A DNA stretch of 64,000 bases, from contig JAZQKV010000086.1 of NCBI GenBank assembly GCA_045542335.1, positions 62,001 to 126,000 on the forward strand, given 5' to 3'. Shown in pieces: positions 62,569 to 64,000 of this stretch. Source of the DNA: CAKSUT01 sp045542335 (GTDB taxonomy: Bacteria > Bacillota > Clostridia > Oscillospirales > CAG-382). Made by a program: the position numbers and the translations under genes. Below the pieces are notes generated by a model. The model made no database searches and was not told the DNA's origin. It saw only the letters and a program-made list of their open reading frames with translations. Every line of letters begins with the position of its first letter. The first letter of the stretch is position 1.

Positions 62569-63201
62569 ATGCCTTTTGGTGCATGGCTACTTACATTCAT
62601 GTTTATAGGTGCGTTTGCTTTCCTTTGGTATCAGGACCGTCATTTTTCTCCATTGGTTACGCTTGCATTTGTGCCCGCAGTAATATGTGTTGTTCTTATG
62701 TGTGTATTGCTCGCAGATGGATTCAACGGTGTGTGCATTACGGAAACCGAAGTAGTTCTTGACCGTAAGATTGTCATTAAGAATAGCGGAAAGACAGCAT
62801 GGTATAATTCTAATATGGCATTTCGTGATGAGAGCGGAAAATTTTACTGGGGAATAGGTAAAGGTTTCAGTATTATCAGCAGCAACGAGCCTGAAAAGGT
62901 TCGAATCACGCATTTGCCAAAAACCGGATATGTCAAAAAAATAGAGTTTTACTACGACACAGAGAAGTATCTGAAAGGTATTGATAAGTTTGAAAATGAT
63001 ATTGATGATTCAGCATTGGCAGATTTTTTGGATTCTTCAGAAGTCGACAGGTGTGAAGACGATCCAAACTATGTTTTGATTTATTCTGATGCCGATGAGT
63101 GGCTGAGTTATTGTGCAATAGTGCCAATTGCAATACTTTGGCTTATTATAAAGGAAATTTTTAGAAAAGATAAAAAAACAGAGGAACACGAGAAAGAGTG
63201 A
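62569..63201 (+). CDS. Membrane protein of unknown function (210 aa)
   Basis: Not recognised. Two hydrophobic segments lie at the N-terminus (about 4-21 and 29-49), a soluble central part of about 120 residues rich in beta structure and acidic residues (about 52-172), and a third hydrophobic segment at about 178-196 before a charged tail. AGGAGG precedes the ATG. The gene ends 4 bases before an AraC regulator, so they form an operon, and a membrane partner or sensor role for the regulator is possible but unproven. Confidence 0.75.
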   Translation: MPFGAWLLTFMFIGAFAFLWYQDRHFSPLVTLAFVPAVICVVLMCVLLADGFNGVCITETEVVLDRKIVIKNSGKTAWYNSNMAFRDESGKFYWGIGKGFSIISSNEPEKVRITHLPKTGYVKKIEFYYDTEKYLKGIDKFENDIDDSALADFLDSSEVDRCEDDPNYVLIYSDADEWLSYCAIVPIAILWLIIKEIFRKDKKTEEHEKE

Positions 63202-63205
63202 TACA

Positions 63206-63994
63206 ATGCATTTCCCGGACAATATGATTGTGACAAGCTTTTACGCTTTCAGCCATGACTATGAAAAAACGCAACCCATCCATGTTGGCAAAGGACACGT
63301 TCACACGCTGACATTCCGCACAAGCGGTACAAAGGTCATCACCCCCAACGGCACCGACAACGCTCGCACGCTTGTATCGGAAAAGGGCAGTATCACTTAT
63401 CTTCCCAAGGGGGTTTCATATGACAGCGACACAATTCTCGGCGGTCATATGTACTCTGTACATTTTGAGCTTGACAGTGAGAAAGCGTCAGCCGAGCCAT
63501 TTGTCTTCACGCCGGGGATTGCCGCCTCTCCCATTACATTTGAAAACCTTTTCCGAACCCTCTGCGACAATTTCCGTATTGCCTCTCCCGACACCTATAC
63601 CTGTCTTTCTGTCTTATATGAAATTTTCGGTCTTATCAAAAGGGAAACCGAAGCCGTGTCAAAGGTTGCAGTCCCAAAAAGAATGAGGCTTGCAAAGGAA
63701 TATATTGACAAAAATTTCGGAAGTCCCGGACTTGCCATTTCTCATCTTGCGGCGGCTTCGGGTATCAGCGAGGTTTATTTCAGGCGTGAGTTCCGAGCCT
63801 GCTTCGGGGCATCTCCAATCGAGTATATAAAGTCGGTACGCCTTGAAAATGCAAAGGCACTGCTTGGAACAGGTCTTTATTCCGTCAGCGAGGTTGCAAC
63901 TCGTTGCGGCTTTGACAGCATAAGCTATTTTTCAAGTGAATTTGGCAGGCTTTGCGGCATGACACCGACGGAATATGCAAAAACTAAAGGGTAA
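63206..63994 (+). CDS. AraC-family regulator (last gene of the window)
   Basis: Regulator of 262 residues with cupin-like N-terminal domain (GSITYLPKGVSYDSDT, about 60-75) and a complete AraC helix-turn-helix pair (ISHLAAASGISEVYFRREFR and VSEVATRCGFDSISYFSSEF). GAAAGAG lies before the ATG. It is co-transcribed with the 210-residue membrane protein. The target genes probably lie to the right of the window, since the genes to the left are on other transcripts. Confidence 0.87.
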   Translation: MHFPDNMIVTSFYAFSHDYEKTQPIHVGKGHVHTLTFRTSGTKVITPNGTDNARTLVSEKGSITYLPKGVSYDSDTILGGHMYSVHFELDSEKASAEPFVFTPGIAASPITFENLFRTLCDNFRIASPDTYTCLSVLYEIFGLIKRETEAVSKVAVPKRMRLAKEYIDKNFGSPGLAISHLAAASGISEVYFRREFRACFGASPIEYIKSVRLENAKALLGTGLYSVSEVATRCGFDSISYFSSEFGRLCGMTPTEYAKTKG

Positions 63995-64000
63995 AACAGA

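Noticed and set aside
1..64000. tRNA, rRNA, CRISPR arrays, IS elements, prophage genes, known riboswitches or a T-box before leuS
   Set aside because: I looked on both strands and found no sequence I could support as any of these; a tRNAscan/Rfam run would be decisive.

Overview
The window is a stretch of a Gram-positive, anaerobic, spore-forming Clostridia chromosome. The evidence is spo0A, the block mnmM-ftsY-rdgB-yhbY-nadD-yqeK-lcp-rsfS-leuS, S-layer (SLH) surface proteins, a Na+-pumping biotin decarboxylase operon, strong AGGAGG-type ribosome sites and consensus sigma-A promoters. The carbohydrate-active and surface genes suggest a plant-fibre or gut habitat, perhaps Oscillospirales or a relative. 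That placement is inference. I saw no rRNA, tRNA, CRISPR array, IS element or prophage.

Layout: 1-0.9 kb, two small membrane-protein genes (one cut by the left edge). 1.1-6.4 kb (minus), a biotin-dependent, Na+-translocating decarboxylase operon with two different carboxyltransferase subunits. 6.8-11.5 kb (plus), a HAD nucleotidase, ThpR, an AEC transporter and a two-gene SUF-like Fe-S assembly system. 11.5-15.7 kb, a pyrimidine-nucleoside phosphorylase and AraC regulator facing a dehydroquinase-like/epimerase pair across a promoter rich in TTTAC words. 15.7-18.2 kb, a SulP anion transporter and an RluA-type pseudouridine synthase. 18.3-26.6 kb, a carbohydrate region: an SLH/beta-helix surface protein, GH43 and GH2 glycosidases and two AraC regulators.

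26.7-35.5 kb (minus) is the housekeeping block from rpsU through leuS to mnmM. 35.7-38.6 kb holds a class B penicillin-binding protein and spo0A. 38.7-44.1 kb is an accessory cluster: esterase, AraC, ferredoxin, FAD oxidoreductase and serine hydrolase. 44.2-48.7 kb (minus) carries a small unknown protein, a VanY-type peptidase, uvrB and a radical SAM protein. 48.7-59.1 kb (minus) holds two exported proteins: a 2765-residue multidomain protein ending in a dockerin-like module, and downstream a protein with a cohesin-like N-terminus and three C-terminal SLH repeats. 59.4-64 kb holds a RadC-like protein lacking its metal motif, two QueG-like iron-sulfur proteins and a small membrane protein/AraC pair.

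The most interesting candidate is the 48.7-59.1 kb pair. It reads like a one-locus surface-docking system: an SLH anchor bearing a cohesin-like domain beside a giant dockerin-bearing SGNH/beta-helix protein. Jelly-roll-like modules of the giant protein also resemble the ends of the SLH/beta-helix protein at 18.3-21.7 kb. Five AraC regulators sit beside catabolic or surface genes, which fits local control of sugar or polysaccharide use.
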